Below, one piece after another: positions 8,577 to 16,856 of a DNA stretch of 64,000 nucleotides (position 1 is the stretch's first letter; each line of letters begins with the position of its first letter). The stretch is from UBA830 sp002295635. Its GTDB lineage: Bacteria > Pseudomonadota > Alphaproteobacteria > MPNO01 > UBA830. Below the pieces are notes generated by a model. That model saw only the letters and a program-made list of their open reading frames with translations. It was not told the DNA's origin and searched no databases. The translations under genes and the position numbers were made by a program. The stretch spans positions 59,048 to 123,047 of the forward strand of contig DBHK01000016.1 in the NCBI GenBank assembly GCA_002295635.1. Direction: 5' to 3'.

Positions 8577-9457
8577 CTCAGGATCATCTCCATTCCTTTG
8601 TCAGCTCGACTGAACGCCTTGGCTAATGCCCGCCGCGTTAGTACCGCTGCAAGATGCTGGCGGTACCAGGCAGGCGCGTAGACATCTTCCATTGCGTCGA
8701 TTTCCCGACATTTTTCGGCGATTTCCGTAAACAATTCCTTTGATCCGACCTGACCTACAAGTCCATCCTCAACAGAAATTACCCGGAGCGGAGCGGGCCC
8801 TACACCGCCGACCGTGACACTGGCCCGTGATATCGTTCCACCTTCGGAGACGTCAAGCAGGACAGCTGATGAAGTGATAGCGTAATCACCGTGACGCCTC
8901 GCGAATTCAACGAATGCATAGCCATGACCTTGAGGCCAAACCGGGACCCGAATATCAGTAACCATTTCGTCAAGGTCAAAAGACGGCGTCATATAGCCAA
9001 TGGAAAAATCCGCCATAGGAATTGTACGGTCACCTCCCTTTTTCCGAACGGTCACAATTGCATCCTGAGCGATTGACACCGTCGGTAACTCAGCGCTCGG
9101 GTCGAGATGAGATAACGATCCACCGAAAGTACCTCGGTTACGGGTCTGCCGGTGCCCCACGTTTAGAATTGCCTCTTTCATAAGTGGTATTTTCTGCTCC
9201 ACCAGATCGGAAAATTCTATATTGCGCTGGCGAGTAGTACCCCCGAAGACCAACGCATCACCGTCGTCTCGGATAAATGACAATTCCTCGATTTTATTTA
9301 TGTCGATTACATCGTCAGGCAATACAAAACGCATATTTAGCATCGGCATTAAAGACTGGCCGCCCGCGAGTACTTTGGCATTGTCTTTTTCGGATAACAA
9401 CGCGACGGCATCGTCGATGCTTCTTGGATCATGATAATTAAACGGAGGAGGTTTCAT
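8573..9457 (-). CDS. Molybdenum hydroxylase FAD-binding medium subunit
   Basis: About 294 residues from the ATG at 9457 (MKPPPFNYHDP), which is the family's usual N-terminus; longer readings extend into the thiolase gene. The FAD-binding motifs are AGGQSLMPMLNMR (about 32-44) and NRGTFGGSLSHLDPSAELP (about 107-125), followed by the CO dehydrogenase flavoprotein C-terminal domain. It accepts electrons from the iron-sulfur subunit. It starts one base after the thiolase stop and overlaps the small subunit by 4 bp, so it belongs to the same operon. Confidence 0.88.
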   Translation of the reverse strand: MKPPPFNYHDPRSIDDAVALLSEKDNAKVLAGGQSLMPMLNMRFVLPDDVIDINKIEELSFIRDDGDALVFGGTTRQRNIEFSDLVEQKIPLMKEAILNVGHRQTRNRGTFGGSLSHLDPSAELPTVSIAQDAIVTVRKKGGDRTIPMADFSIGYMTPSFDLDEMVTDIRVPVWPQGHGYAFVEFARRHGDYAITSSAVLLDVSEGGTISRASVTVGGVGPAPLRVISVEDGLVGQVGSKELFTEIAEKCREIDAMEDVYAPAWYRQHLAAVLTRRALAKAFSRADKGMEMILR

Positions 9458-9458
9458 T

Positions 9459-10598
9459 TTACACCGAAAACATATGGATAGAGCAGGCACCGTGGTCAAA
9501 ACCAGATATACCGCCACCCGTACAATGAGTTAGACCGACCTTGGCACCTTCAACTTGACGATCACCCGCCTCCCCGCGTAATTGTCTTACAACTTCGACG
9601 ATCTGGGCGACGCCAGTAGCCCCGATTGGGTGACCTTTTGAAAGTAAGCCGCCGGATGGATTTACCGGAATGCGCCCGCCGATTGAAGTTTCGCCGTCTG
9701 AAAGTAACTTCGCAGCCTCTCCGCGTCCACAGAATCCGAGGGCCTCGTAATAAAGTAATTCAGCAATGGTGAAAGCATCATGTACCTCGGCAACGTCAAC
9801 GTCTTCCGGCCCGATGTCTGCCTCTTCATACGCCTGTTTAGCACCCCTAACGGTAATCTCCGGTGTCGTCATATCTCGAAATCCAGTCATGTATTTGCCA
9901 GAATTGACTTCGGAACACGCTATCCGCACAGGTATGGTTGTAAACTGTCGAGCCTTTTCTGCTGACGCTATAACCACCGCCGCTGCGCCATCTCCTGATG
10001 GACAGCAATGCAATAGAGTGAAGGGCTCTGCGATTTCTCGCGCATTCATCACTTCCTCGAGTGTGACCTCATTGCGGTACTGCGCATCCTCGTTTTTAGC
10101 ACCATGCTTATGCGCCTTAACAGCCACCGACGCTAGTTCTTCGTCCGTCAGGCCATAATCATGCATGTATCGCCGAGCTCTCATACCGTAAAGCGCCGGC
10201 ATCACCAATCCGTGGGTAACTTCGAAATCCTCTTTTTCGAGCGGCAAAGTCCCGCCGCCGAACTTGGTCAACTTCTCGACACCGAGCACTAGGACAATGT
10301 CGCAAACCCCCGCTGCGACCGCGATATAAGCTTGGCGAAAAGCCGAAGACGATGAGGAACAGGCATTTTCGACATTAGTTATCGGAAGTCCCGTAATCCC
10401 GAGTTGTTTCAGGACCCGCTGTCCGGACATCATACCCCCGAGGGCCGAGCCACAATAGGCCGCCTCGATTTGACTTTTGGAAACACCCGAATCCTGTATT
10501 GCTTTTTTAACTGCTGGCCAACCAATCTCAGCAAGGGATTTGTCTCGATATTTGGCAAACGGAACCATTCCAACGCCAATCACAGCAACGTCGCGCAT
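9459..10598 (-). CDS. Thiolase-fold acyltransferase, SCP-x-like
   Basis: 379 residues with the nucleophile at Cys80 (NVENACSSSSSAF), HDAFT at 273-277 and GHPIGATG at 322-329. These features, and the lack of a second conserved Cys motif of degradative thiolases, match the SCP-x / DUF35-partnered thiolase family (family knowledge). That family typically performs retro-Claisen cleavage or condensation on sterol, ring-opened or branched acyl-CoAs. A GAGGAG site lies 7 bases before the ATG. It is next to its expected partner, the DUF35 Zn-ribbon/OB protein, and ends one base before the FAD subunit of the Mo hydroxylase, so the hydroxylase probably acts on a CoA-pathway substrate. Confidence 0.85.
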   Translation of the reverse strand: MRDVAVIGVGMVPFAKYRDKSLAEIGWPAVKKAIQDSGVSKSQIEAAYCGSALGGMMSGQRVLKQLGITGLPITNVENACSSSSSAFRQAYIAVAAGVCDIVLVLGVEKLTKFGGGTLPLEKEDFEVTHGLVMPALYGMRARRYMHDYGLTDEELASVAVKAHKHGAKNEDAQYRNEVTLEEVMNAREIAEPFTLLHCCPSGDGAAAVVIASAEKARQFTTIPVRIACSEVNSGKYMTGFRDMTTPEITVRGAKQAYEEADIGPEDVDVAEVHDAFTIAELLYYEALGFCGRGEAAKLLSDGETSIGGRIPVNPSGGLLSKGHPIGATGVAQIVEVVRQLRGEAGDRQVEGAKVGLTHCTGGGISGFDHGACSIHMFSV

Positions 10599-10608
10599 AA
10601 ATCTCTCC

Positions 10609-11031
10609 TCAACCTAACACCGGTTTAAAGGCGTAGGTCTCGACTGGCCCGTCGTTATTATGACCAATAACCGCCGTCGTTAGCTCAACGTCCATATCCA
10701 TTTCCAGCTGCTCCGGCTCTGTGCCAACTATGTGGGCAAAAACACGAACCCCGTCTGGTAAGTCAACATAGCCAGAGATATAAGGAACTTTCCAACCGGA
10801 CGGTGCAACATGTACAACAGACCAAGTATATAGTGATCCTTTGTCTGACAAGTTGAACTCCAAAATATTTTCCGACATGCAATCTGGACATACGGGCACA
10901 GGTGGAAAGGCCTTTGTACCACAATCGCCACATTCTAGACCGATCATACTAGGGGTCCCATCGGCGGCCAGACGTAAAGCTTTACCGTCGAGCGGATATT
11001 TTTCGTGAATATCTTCTGCAGTCCGCGCCAT
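10609..11031 (-). CDS. DUF35 Zn-ribbon and OB-fold protein, thiolase partner
   Basis: A 140-residue protein with an N-terminal helix, a rubredoxin-like Zn ribbon (C-x2-C at LECGDCG and C-x2-C at VCPDC) and an OB-fold (residues about 65-135). DUF35 proteins bind SCP-x-like thiolases as complex partners or CoA-acceptor modules. The gene sits 10 bp upstream of the thiolase in the same orientation, the usual pairing. The ATG follows AAAAGGG. Confidence 0.87.
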   Translation of the reverse strand: MARTAEDIHEKYPLDGKALRLAADGTPSMIGLECGDCGTKAFPPVPVCPDCMSENILEFNLSDKGSLYTWSVVHVAPSGWKVPYISGYVDLPDGVRVFAHIVGTEPEQLEMDMDVELTTAVIGHNNDGPVETYAFKPVLG

Positions 11032-11087
11032 TTGTAATCCCTTTTCCCATCCAAACTTCTATCAACCACCAGCATGCCAAGCAAGCG

Positions 11088-11849
11088 TCACCACATTGCT
11101 CCACCGCCGTCGACCACCAAGGTCTGGCCGGTCGTGAAATCACTTTCGGCAGATGCGAAGTACAAACAAGCTCCAACAAGGTCTTCAGGATGTTGCAGAC
11201 GTTTCAGTGACCGGCCGGCGAGCTTTGCAGCTGGACCCCCATCACGCCAATCGGTCCGAGCGATTACATTTTCCGACATTGTCGAACCCGGTGCGATCGC
11301 GTTCACCCTTATTCCATCATCTCCGAGTTCCTTAGCTAGCGCTCGCGTCATCCCGAAAACGGCTCCTTTGGACGCATCATAATGCAGAAAAAATGGCAGC
11401 CCCGTAAAAATCCGGCTTGTCGTTACATTTACGATTTTGCCATATCCCCTCTCTCGCATTGTCGGTACAACGGCTTTTGCGCACAAGAATGTACCACCTA
11501 CGTTCACCGACATCACCCGCTGGAATAGTTCGGGCGAAATTTCATCGATGGAGGCACGATCAAGATTCCCGAAAATAGCTGCGTTATTGATTAATACATC
11601 TATACGCCCATAAACGTCAGTCGCCGACTCCACCAGTTCCTGGCAGGAATACCAATCCGACACATCCGTTTGTATAGAAATTGCTTTGCCCCCCCCTGAT
11701 ATAATTCGCTCGGCAACAGTCGACGCATCCTCAATGTCCGATAACACGAGTTTTGCCCCTTCAGTCGCTAACGCCAGTGCATAAGTCGCCCCAATCCCCT
11801 GTGCAGCACCAGTAACAATGCAGACCCTGTCCTCGACTCTTCCGGACAT
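11088..11849 (-). CDS. Short-chain dehydrogenase/reductase (SDR), first gene of the Mo-hydroxylase operon
   Basis: 253 residues, classical SDR: TGAAQGIG cofactor loop at 13-20, NNAA at about 88-91, catalytic Tyr157 and Lys161 in YDASK, and a C-terminal VVDGGG. Asp38 after the second strand (LVLSDIE) favours NAD(H). It probably oxidises a hydroxyacyl intermediate before thiolytic cleavage; the order SDR-DUF35-thiolase-Mo hydroxylase supports one pathway. It opens the operon; a TTAGATATCTAA dyad lies 26-37 bp upstream of its ATG. Confidence 0.87.
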   Translation of the reverse strand: MSGRVEDRVCIVTGAAQGIGATYALALATEGAKLVLSDIEDASTVAERIISGGGKAISIQTDVSDWYSCQELVESATDVYGRIDVLINNAAIFGNLDRASIDEISPELFQRVMSVNVGGTFLCAKAVVPTMRERGYGKIVNVTTSRIFTGLPFFLHYDASKGAVFGMTRALAKELGDDGIRVNAIAPGSTMSENVIARTDWRDGGPAAKLAGRSLKRLQHPEDLVGACLYFASAESDFTTGQTLVVDGGGAMW

Positions 11850-12134
11850 TTTTAATCCCGATACATGAAATTAATTAGATATCTAAGGGTATCGGTGGCG
11901 TAAGAAAGTGTAAAGCGTCTGAGACGATCCAATAACCTACTTATCCTGCCGGTTATAGAAAGTGAATCCGCTGCGCTAATCTGTTGCCACAATGTCACCC
12001 GACCAGCGAAGCCATGATCGTATATCATTACGATAATCATTTTCTGGGTTCGAGGAAGTTTTCACCGGCGTGTTGACCCAACGTCGCAAAAATAGGGCTC
12101 CAGCCGCGTAATAAAATTAAAACCGGTAATTGCA
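11850..12134. other. Intergenic region upstream of the SDR operon
   Basis: This gap lies between the SDR operon and the small ORF at 12135. It holds the 12-bp dyad and presumably the operon promoter. I see no convincing gene; short readings on either strand lack ribosome sites. Confidence 0.5.
11875..11886. promoter_or_regulatory. Dyad TTAGATATCTAA upstream of the SDR/Mo-hydroxylase operon
   Basis: A perfect 12-bp palindrome upstream of the SDR start. Read on the minus strand, it runs into CTAATTAATTT, which also occurs in the MarR-type dyad at 16474-16492. This suggests a related AT-rich operator. The spacing differs from the other two dyads, so membership of the same regulon is tentative. 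Confidence 0.35.
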
Positions 12135-12218
12135 TTAAAGCGGACCAGCCTGAATACGCACAATTATGGCGACTACGATCCCAACAAGAATTACAAGTAG
12201 GATTTTTCGGATACCCAT
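12135..12218 (-). CDS. Possible 27-residue single-pass membrane peptide
   Basis: Directly after the MaoC-like gene (3 bp gap) an ATG opens MGIRKILLVILVGIVVAII followed by VRIQAGPL and TAA. It would be a positively charged N-terminus and one hydrophobic helix. The ribosome site is weak (GGACTGA), overlapping the end of maoC. It could be a real small membrane protein or a chance reading; no homologue is recognised. Confidence 0.28.
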   Translation of the reverse strand: MGIRKILLVILVGIVVAIIVRIQAGPL

Positions 12219-12221
12219 TGG

Positions 12222-12713
12222 TCAGTCCGGACGTCGCCTCACCATCACCACATCACGCGACGAGAATACGATTTCTCGACGTTGGTTTTTTAGAAAGAAT
12301 TCCCAAGTCACTAAGCCACGGTCGTAACGAGTTTTAGACATGCGTTTACCGACGCATTCTTGGCGTATTGACAACTCGTCCCCTCCGCGAACTGGTTTTA
12401 GAAAATTCAGTTCCTCTATCCTTGCAGCGCCAATTATTGCAGTGTTACGCGCTATACTCATCTGCAAGCGTTGTTTTAGAGCGATAGTAAGGACACCGGA
12501 TGCGATCAGGCTATCGTGGACCGTGGCCAAGCCACCCAGTTCACTGACGTGCATTGGCAAAGGGTCGTATCTCTCAGCAAAGCTTATTATTTCGTCGTCG
12601 GTAACCGTAATAGTGCCAGCTTCACACACGTGGCCAATATCCATGTCTTCGAGAAAAATTTCGACAACCGGGCCGGGTTTTACATCATTTATTTTTTCAG
12701 TTTCAACATTCAT
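12222..12713 (-). CDS. MaoC-like acyl dehydratase (hot-dog fold)
   Basis: 163 residues; the R-hydratase motif is present as ISFAERYDPLPMH, with the catalytic Asp and His in Y-D-P-x-P-x-H. The C-terminal half (FLKPVRGGDELSIRQE) is typical of the MaoC family. It probably hydrates an enoyl-CoA or dehydrates a hydroxyacyl-CoA. It is upstream of the SDR/thiolase operon on the same strand, after a gap of about 370 bp, so it may serve the same pathway from its own promoter. Confidence 0.78.
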   Translation of the reverse strand: MNVETEKINDVKPGPVVEIFLEDMDIGHVCEAGTITVTDDEIISFAERYDPLPMHVSELGGLATVHDSLIASGVLTIALKQRLQMSIARNTAIIGAARIEELNFLKPVRGGDELSIRQECVGKRMSKTRYDRGLVTWEFFLKNQRREIVFSSRDVVMVRRRPD

Positions 12714-12753
12714 AGAGCGGACATAACTGACGGCCGCTCTCGAGGCAAATAGG

Positions 12754-12781
12754 AAGTAAAAGAACTTGTTTCATTTTACTT
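12754..12781. promoter_or_regulatory. Inverted repeat AAGTAAAA-N12-TTTTACTT between maoC-like gene and yciB
   Basis: Two exact 8-bp arms (12754-12761 and 12774-12781) are separated by 12 bp, 41-68 bp upstream of the MaoC-like ATG. The position fits an operator or upstream activator site in the divergent region. No dedicated regulator is adjacent. Confidence 0.35.
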
Positions 12782-12965
12782 TCCCTTTTGAGCGGACAAG
12801 CTATTTATCGATTAAGCCAAACTTAAAATAATTTCGTAACCCGACCGGGGCACCTATTTCTTTACAGTAATGCAAACTATATTGGCCGTCGTAAATTTGA
12901 GATCAATCTACACTACCTGAGTCGGGTCATTAAGCTTCCAGTCTTTTCAAGCCCCAGATGAAAAA

Positions 12966-13538
12966 ATGAACACTGAAAAAAACAAGCCTAAGTTTAGTTG
13001 GATAAAACCTCTAACCGAATACGGACCGCTCGTCGTTTTTTTGGCCGCTTATTACCAGGCCGATCTCTTCGTCGCGACCGGAGCTCTGATGGCGGCAACC
13101 GCGATCGCACTAGTCATATCACTGATTATCAACCGTCGAGTACCGATGATGCCGGTAATAACGGCTGTGGTCGTTGGGATTTTCGGCGGTCTTACATTGT
13201 TCTTCAACGATGATACCTTCATAAAAATGAAACCGACAATTGTTCAAATTCTCTTCGCAGCGATCCTTCTTGGTGGACTGTTATTCCGCAAAGCATTGCT
13301 TAAGCCGGTGATGGGGGCGGCCTGGCCAATGACTGATCAAGGATGGCATTTTCTGAGCCGCAATTTTGGAATTTTTTTTCTGGTAATGGCCGTTGTAAAT
13401 GAATTTGTCTGGCGCACTCAGACCGAAGAGTTCTGGGTCAACTTCAAGGTTTGGGGAAGCATAGGCCTAATGCTACTTTTCAGCTTGACCCAAGCCCCAC
13501 TGTTAAACCGATACAAAATTGAAACCCACGAAAATTGA
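12966..13538 (+). CDS. yciB: Inner membrane-spanning septation protein A family (YciB)
   Basis: 190 residues with about five hydrophobic helices. Family markers are PLVVFLAAYYQADLFVATG near the N-terminus, a conserved KPTIVQILFAAILLGGL, the AWPMTDQGWHFLSRNFGIFF stretch and NEFVWRTQTEEFWVNFKVW. YciB proteins are cytoplasmic-membrane proteins linked to cell division and envelope synthesis (family knowledge). The gene stands alone on the plus strand among catabolic genes and is probably a core gene flanked by acquired modules. Confidence 0.85.
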   Translation: MNTEKNKPKFSWIKPLTEYGPLVVFLAAYYQADLFVATGALMAATAIALVISLIINRRVPMMPVITAVVVGIFGGLTLFFNDDTFIKMKPTIVQILFAAILLGGLLFRKALLKPVMGAAWPMTDQGWHFLSRNFGIFFLVMAVVNEFVWRTQTEEFWVNFKVWGSIGLMLLFSLTQAPLLNRYKIETHEN

Positions 13539-14321
13539 ACGTCGTCAGATTACTTCTTCCCACGTTTAGGCAGTTTGCCCAACAAACTTTGTTTATTAAT
13601 AAGACCTGCGACAAGCCCACACCGCTTCAGTTACTCAACGTAGTCCGATGAAAAATATGCACCCGCTTTGTCAACTTTACTAGTTCCAACATTTTGTTGA
13701 AATGCGGTGAATTAGCCATCCAAGTTTCGTTTTCATGTAATTCCTCCATAAGCGCTGGACGTAGGCCGGCGAGAGCGTTGAGTCGATTTTCAATGAATAA
13801 CACAGTTTCTTCTGTAAAACCTTGGGCACAGATTATTTTTGCGTGCTTAAGAGTTCGTGTCAGAAAAAACGTGGGCACTTCCGTTGGACACCGCAATGCA
13901 AGTGCCAAGGTTATATACATAATCGATTGACTTAATGGGCGATTCTTTCAGGACCAGATAAGTCGCTTATATCTCCACATACGCAGATGTGAACTCGATG
14001 TTCTCCGCCCATGAGGACTCTGGGCCTTTGATATTAATATCCCAGATACTATCGTCATAAGCAGTAATTAAGTTGTCCCGGTGTCAGGAACGGCACATAA
14101 GTAGCGTTGCCGCCAAATCGTTTCGCAATCTTGTCAGTTAGTTCCGGCCCACACCATCCGGGTCACTGGAGATCGTTTCTCCAGTGACCAGTCTTGTTCG
14201 CCATGTTTATTCCCACCCACAAGACCCCAGTAGGCGCTAGCTAAAATTGAATGTCCTCGACATGACTTGGTATCTGCCGCGATTCTGATGGTCGTAAATT
14301 GCGTGGAACAACCTTATATAA
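13539..14321. other. 783-bp region without an intact gene; probable gene remnants on the minus strand
   Basis: No complete gene is visible. On the minus strand, fragments in shifting frames read like pieces of a protein: TDKIAKRFGGNATYVPFLT near 14110, DINIKGPESSWAENIEFTS near 14000, and a 97-codon open frame at 13627-13920 containing GFTEETVLFIENRLNALAG. The order and tone recall a periplasmic solute-binding protein of the TRAP-TAXI or TctC type broken by stops, but identification is weak. A strong 12-bp stem lies at 14161-14189. Confidence 0.35.
14161..14189. other. Strong perfect hairpin, 12-bp stem with 5-nt loop
   Basis: GGTCACTGGAGA (14161-14172), loop TCGTT, TCTCCAGTGACC (14178-14189). 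It lies about 130 bp downstream of the HpaB-type gene (minus strand). No T-tract follows on either strand, so a simple Rho-independent terminator is not supported. It may be a transcript-end stabilising structure or part of a decayed element. Confidence 0.45.
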
Positions 14322-15812
14322 CTACTCAGCCGCAACCGGTCGACGCACTTCACCGTCTTCAGGGACATGGTATTCTGCTAAGACACGATCTACGGTACCT
14401 GTCATTTCATCCCAAGGACACTCGATGAAGCTGTAAAGCGTATTAATAAATGCAGGACCGGCATAAAAACGCTCGTATTGCTGATGTCGGCCAGCAAATT
14501 CACTGCCCAGAAGGTCCCATCCCAACTTCAGGAATTTCATTCGGTCTATTGCCGACTGGCCGGGCACAGACCAATAGGTTTCAAACTTCTCTCTTAGTTC
14601 AGGGTTGTTGATTACCGATACATCTGCTGGCATCTGGAATGGCCCACCTCCCATCAATTCACGCACAGTCTCGCAGACAGTAGCGTAGTTCTGTGTACAC
14701 CAGTGGAGGGCCCCATACATATGCCGGCGGTTTATGTTTAGACGTCCGGCAACCATCTCCTCGGCATCTTCAATCTGGCCGGAAATCATTGCATTCAACC
14801 CCGCCTCTCCAGCGGCCAGTCGTCCAAGAGTGTCACGCACTGCAGGCACCTGTAACACATTATTTAACTCAGCCGACTTGCGGGCTACCCCAAGTATCAG
14901 TTTCAACTTTTCGGAGAAACGTACATTCGACTGATGGTTGCCCATCGCGTGACTTGGCGTTTGGAAGTAGATGTTGCGGGAGAGGGCTGCGTTGTTGTGC
15001 GTGAATACTCGTTCCCAAGGCACTTTAACGTCTTCAAAAATTACCATGGAATCTGTCTCATCAAATTTCCATGCAAAGGGAGCATCAAACTCGGATACAG
15101 CGAATCTTTCAAAAGGCTTACGTGTCCAAATAGTTACGCCTTCCCAGTTCAAGGGCACGGCACAGGTGATACTCTCTGCCGCCTGTTCCTCGCCGAGCGG
15201 CAACAGGTTGCCCACCCACGTTTCATTGGAGAAAACCGCTGATGTCCCCAACATTTTCATCCCATTTAGCGTGACACCTTCCTTATCCTCCGCCGTAACC
15301 CGCAACGTCGGCACCGTCAGCCCCTCACGCTGATAGAGTTCAGGCTGTCGAGCGCCCTGTGGTGGAAGCACCGTGTAGCAAGCAAACGTATCGTTCTTAC
15401 GCATAAAGTCGTAATATTCCTGCAGATGCCCAGCAGAACCACTCAGGTTCTCCTCAAAAAGATCTGGTTTCCATAGCAAACCTGTGACGAAGCTTGCAAC
15501 GTGGTCAGGAGAGCGCCCGATTAACCCGCATGTCCATTCCGCAACTCGGCGATGCGTTTCGCGGCGCTTCCGAAGGTCTTCTTTTGTTTTCGGCTGCAAG
15601 TACCATGACGTGCTTAGTTCCCCGTCCTCGGCTTCGTAGGCCATGACATCCACATTCTCGGGCGCAAGCTTTCGATCATAAATCATCGCAAAGGAATGCG
15701 CAGCGTTACGGAAAGCTGGATGTGTTGTGACGTCCTCTACGAGTTCGTCTCCAACATAGACCCTTCGACCGTCGCGAAGAGATTCGAGATGTTGTTCACC
15801 TGTCTTAAGCAT
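14322..15812 (-). CDS. 4-hydroxyphenylacetate 3-hydroxylase family (HpaB-type) FADH2-dependent monooxygenase
   Basis: 496 residues, matching the HpaB family length. Recognisable are the N-terminal four-helix segment (LRDGRRVYVGDELVEDVTTHPAF), the middle beta domain (GVTLNGMKMLGTSAVFSNE, FEDVKVPWERVFTHNN) and the C-terminal acyl-CoA-dehydrogenase-like bundle (ELMGGGPFQMPADVSVINNP). It ortho-hydroxylates phenols using reduced FAD supplied by a separate reductase (HpaC type), which is not found in this window. It is the second gene after a MarR regulator (30-bp gap, in one operon), so induction by an aromatic ligand of that MarR is likely. Confidence 0.85.
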   Translation of the reverse strand: MLKTGEQHLESLRDGRRVYVGDELVEDVTTHPAFRNAAHSFAMIYDRKLAPENVDVMAYEAEDGELSTSWYLQPKTKEDLRKRRETHRRVAEWTCGLIGRSPDHVASFVTGLLWKPDLFEENLSGSAGHLQEYYDFMRKNDTFACYTVLPPQGARQPELYQREGLTVPTLRVTAEDKEGVTLNGMKMLGTSAVFSNETWVGNLLPLGEEQAAESITCAVPLNWEGVTIWTRKPFERFAVSEFDAPFAWKFDETDSMVIFEDVKVPWERVFTHNNAALSRNIYFQTPSHAMGNHQSNVRFSEKLKLILGVARKSAELNNVLQVPAVRDTLGRLAAGEAGLNAMISGQIEDAEEMVAGRLNINRRHMYGALHWCTQNYATVCETVRELMGGGPFQMPADVSVINNPELREKFETYWSVPGQSAIDRMKFLKLGWDLLGSEFAGRHQQYERFYAGPAFINTLYSFIECPWDEMTGTVDRVLAEYHVPEDGEVRRPVAAE

Positions 15813-15842
15813 AAAATATCTCCTAAAGTTTTTCTAAGACGG

Positions 15843-16436
15843 TCAGCGCCAAATAGCACTGGCCGCAATATCCCCAGTTTCGGTATGTTCTTTGGCCAAC
15901 GCCTCAGCCATATCAGCAGCTCGGGCACTAGTCCGGGTCATGTGCCCCACGATTTCACGGAATCGTCCGAAGGTCTCCGGCCCCATGCCGTCGAATAACT
16001 CATCGTTGATCGCCTGCAGATGAGGCGTAAAGGAGTCAATCGCGTCCTGACCATCCTCTGTCAGCTTGAGTATGACGCTACGCCCGTCGTCCGGGTTTGG
16101 TTGTTTATCGAGGAATCCGCGTCGCATAAGCTTCTTAGACTCCATGGTCACATAGGCGCCTGACGTATGCAGTCTATCTGCAATTAATGAGACGGTAATT
16201 CGATCACTAGGTGTAAGCTCAGCAACAACCATCAATATGTGATATTGAATGCCTGATAGACCAAGTGCAGTGGCCATCTGTTCACGGATGCGGTCAAAAT
16301 TAACCGTCATAGTGAATATACCGTAGATCAAGCGCCGGAAATCCCCATCCCCATTCTCCTTATCCAATAGAGATTCCAATGTCGTAGATGGTGGTAAAAT
16401 CCAATCTGGTTTGGAAAACGGATAGTGCACTGACAT
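15843..16436 (-). CDS. MarR-family transcriptional regulator controlling the HpaB-type operon
   Basis: 197 residues. The winged helix-turn-helix spans about 60-130 (LGLSGIQYHILMVVAEL, VSLIADRLHTSGAYVTM, then the wing with NPDDGRSVILKLT). The D-x-R in the wing is conserved in MarR proteins. It lies 30 bp before the HpaB-type gene in the same direction. A dyad fills the spacer of its own predicted promoter (16470-16498), so autorepression relieved by an aromatic ligand is the simple model. It is clearly homologous to the second MarR at 19870-20388. Confidence 0.87.
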   Translation of the reverse strand: MSVHYPFSKPDWILPPSTTLESLLDKENGDGDFRRLIYGIFTMTVNFDRIREQMATALGLSGIQYHILMVVAELTPSDRITVSLIADRLHTSGAYVTMESKKLMRRGFLDKQPNPDDGRSVILKLTEDGQDAIDSFTPHLQAINDELFDGMGPETFGRFREIVGHMTRTSARAADMAEALAKEHTETGDIAASAIWR

Positions 16437-16469
16437 ATAAAATTGATCTCAATAATTTTTTTCATAATG

Positions 16470-16498
16470 ATGATAGCTAAATTAATTAGCTAAATCAA
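16470..16498 (-). promoter_or_regulatory. Promoter with embedded MarR-type operator, marR/hpaB operon
   Basis: On the minus strand: -35 TTGATT (complement of 16493-16498), a 17-bp spacer, then -10 TATCAT (complement of 16470-16475). The spacer is occupied by the dyad TAGCTAA (16474-16480), ATTAA, TTAGCTA (16486-16492). The -10 lies 34 bp from the ATG. Operator-in-spacer geometry is typical for repression by MarR dimers. Confidence 0.6.
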
Positions 16499-16856
16499 TT
16501 GTTATATTTATTGGTTCGGATACCGCTTCAGTTCATAATCAAATTCTTTCTCAACTTACAAATTAAATTTAAGATCAATGCTGAGCCTATTCCATTAACT
16601 GCTGAAACTAACCAAGCTGCCACTGCTGAGACCTGGACGTCTGCTACTTCACTTTCGGGTGGCCAGCACGACGGCAACCGTTATAGCCCCGGGCATAATG
16701 ACGCCAAGCAATCATAGGTACAGAAGACTTGAATCAGCCTGTCTACTTCATTTTACCGACCCGTTAGCGATCAGTTTCAAAAGATCAGCCATCGGTTCGT
16801 TGAATAACCGCTGCTCTTCGTGCAAAATTACCTAGTTACGAATGGAGGACCAGAAA
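16499..16856. other. Intergenic region upstream of the PhyH-family gene
   Basis: About 360 bp between the MarR promoter and the dioxygenase start. It presumably holds the plus-strand promoter. A 72-codon reading at 16499-16717 has no ribosome site or recognisable content. I see no other feature. Confidence 0.4.

Noticed and set aside
13627..13920. 97-codon minus-strand ORF in a gene-poor region
   Set aside because: No ribosome site and no convincing homology; treated as part of a decayed region instead of a gene.
16499..16717. 72-codon plus-strand ORF upstream of the PhyH gene
   Set aside because: Lies in AT-rich regulatory DNA with no ribosome site or recognisable protein features.
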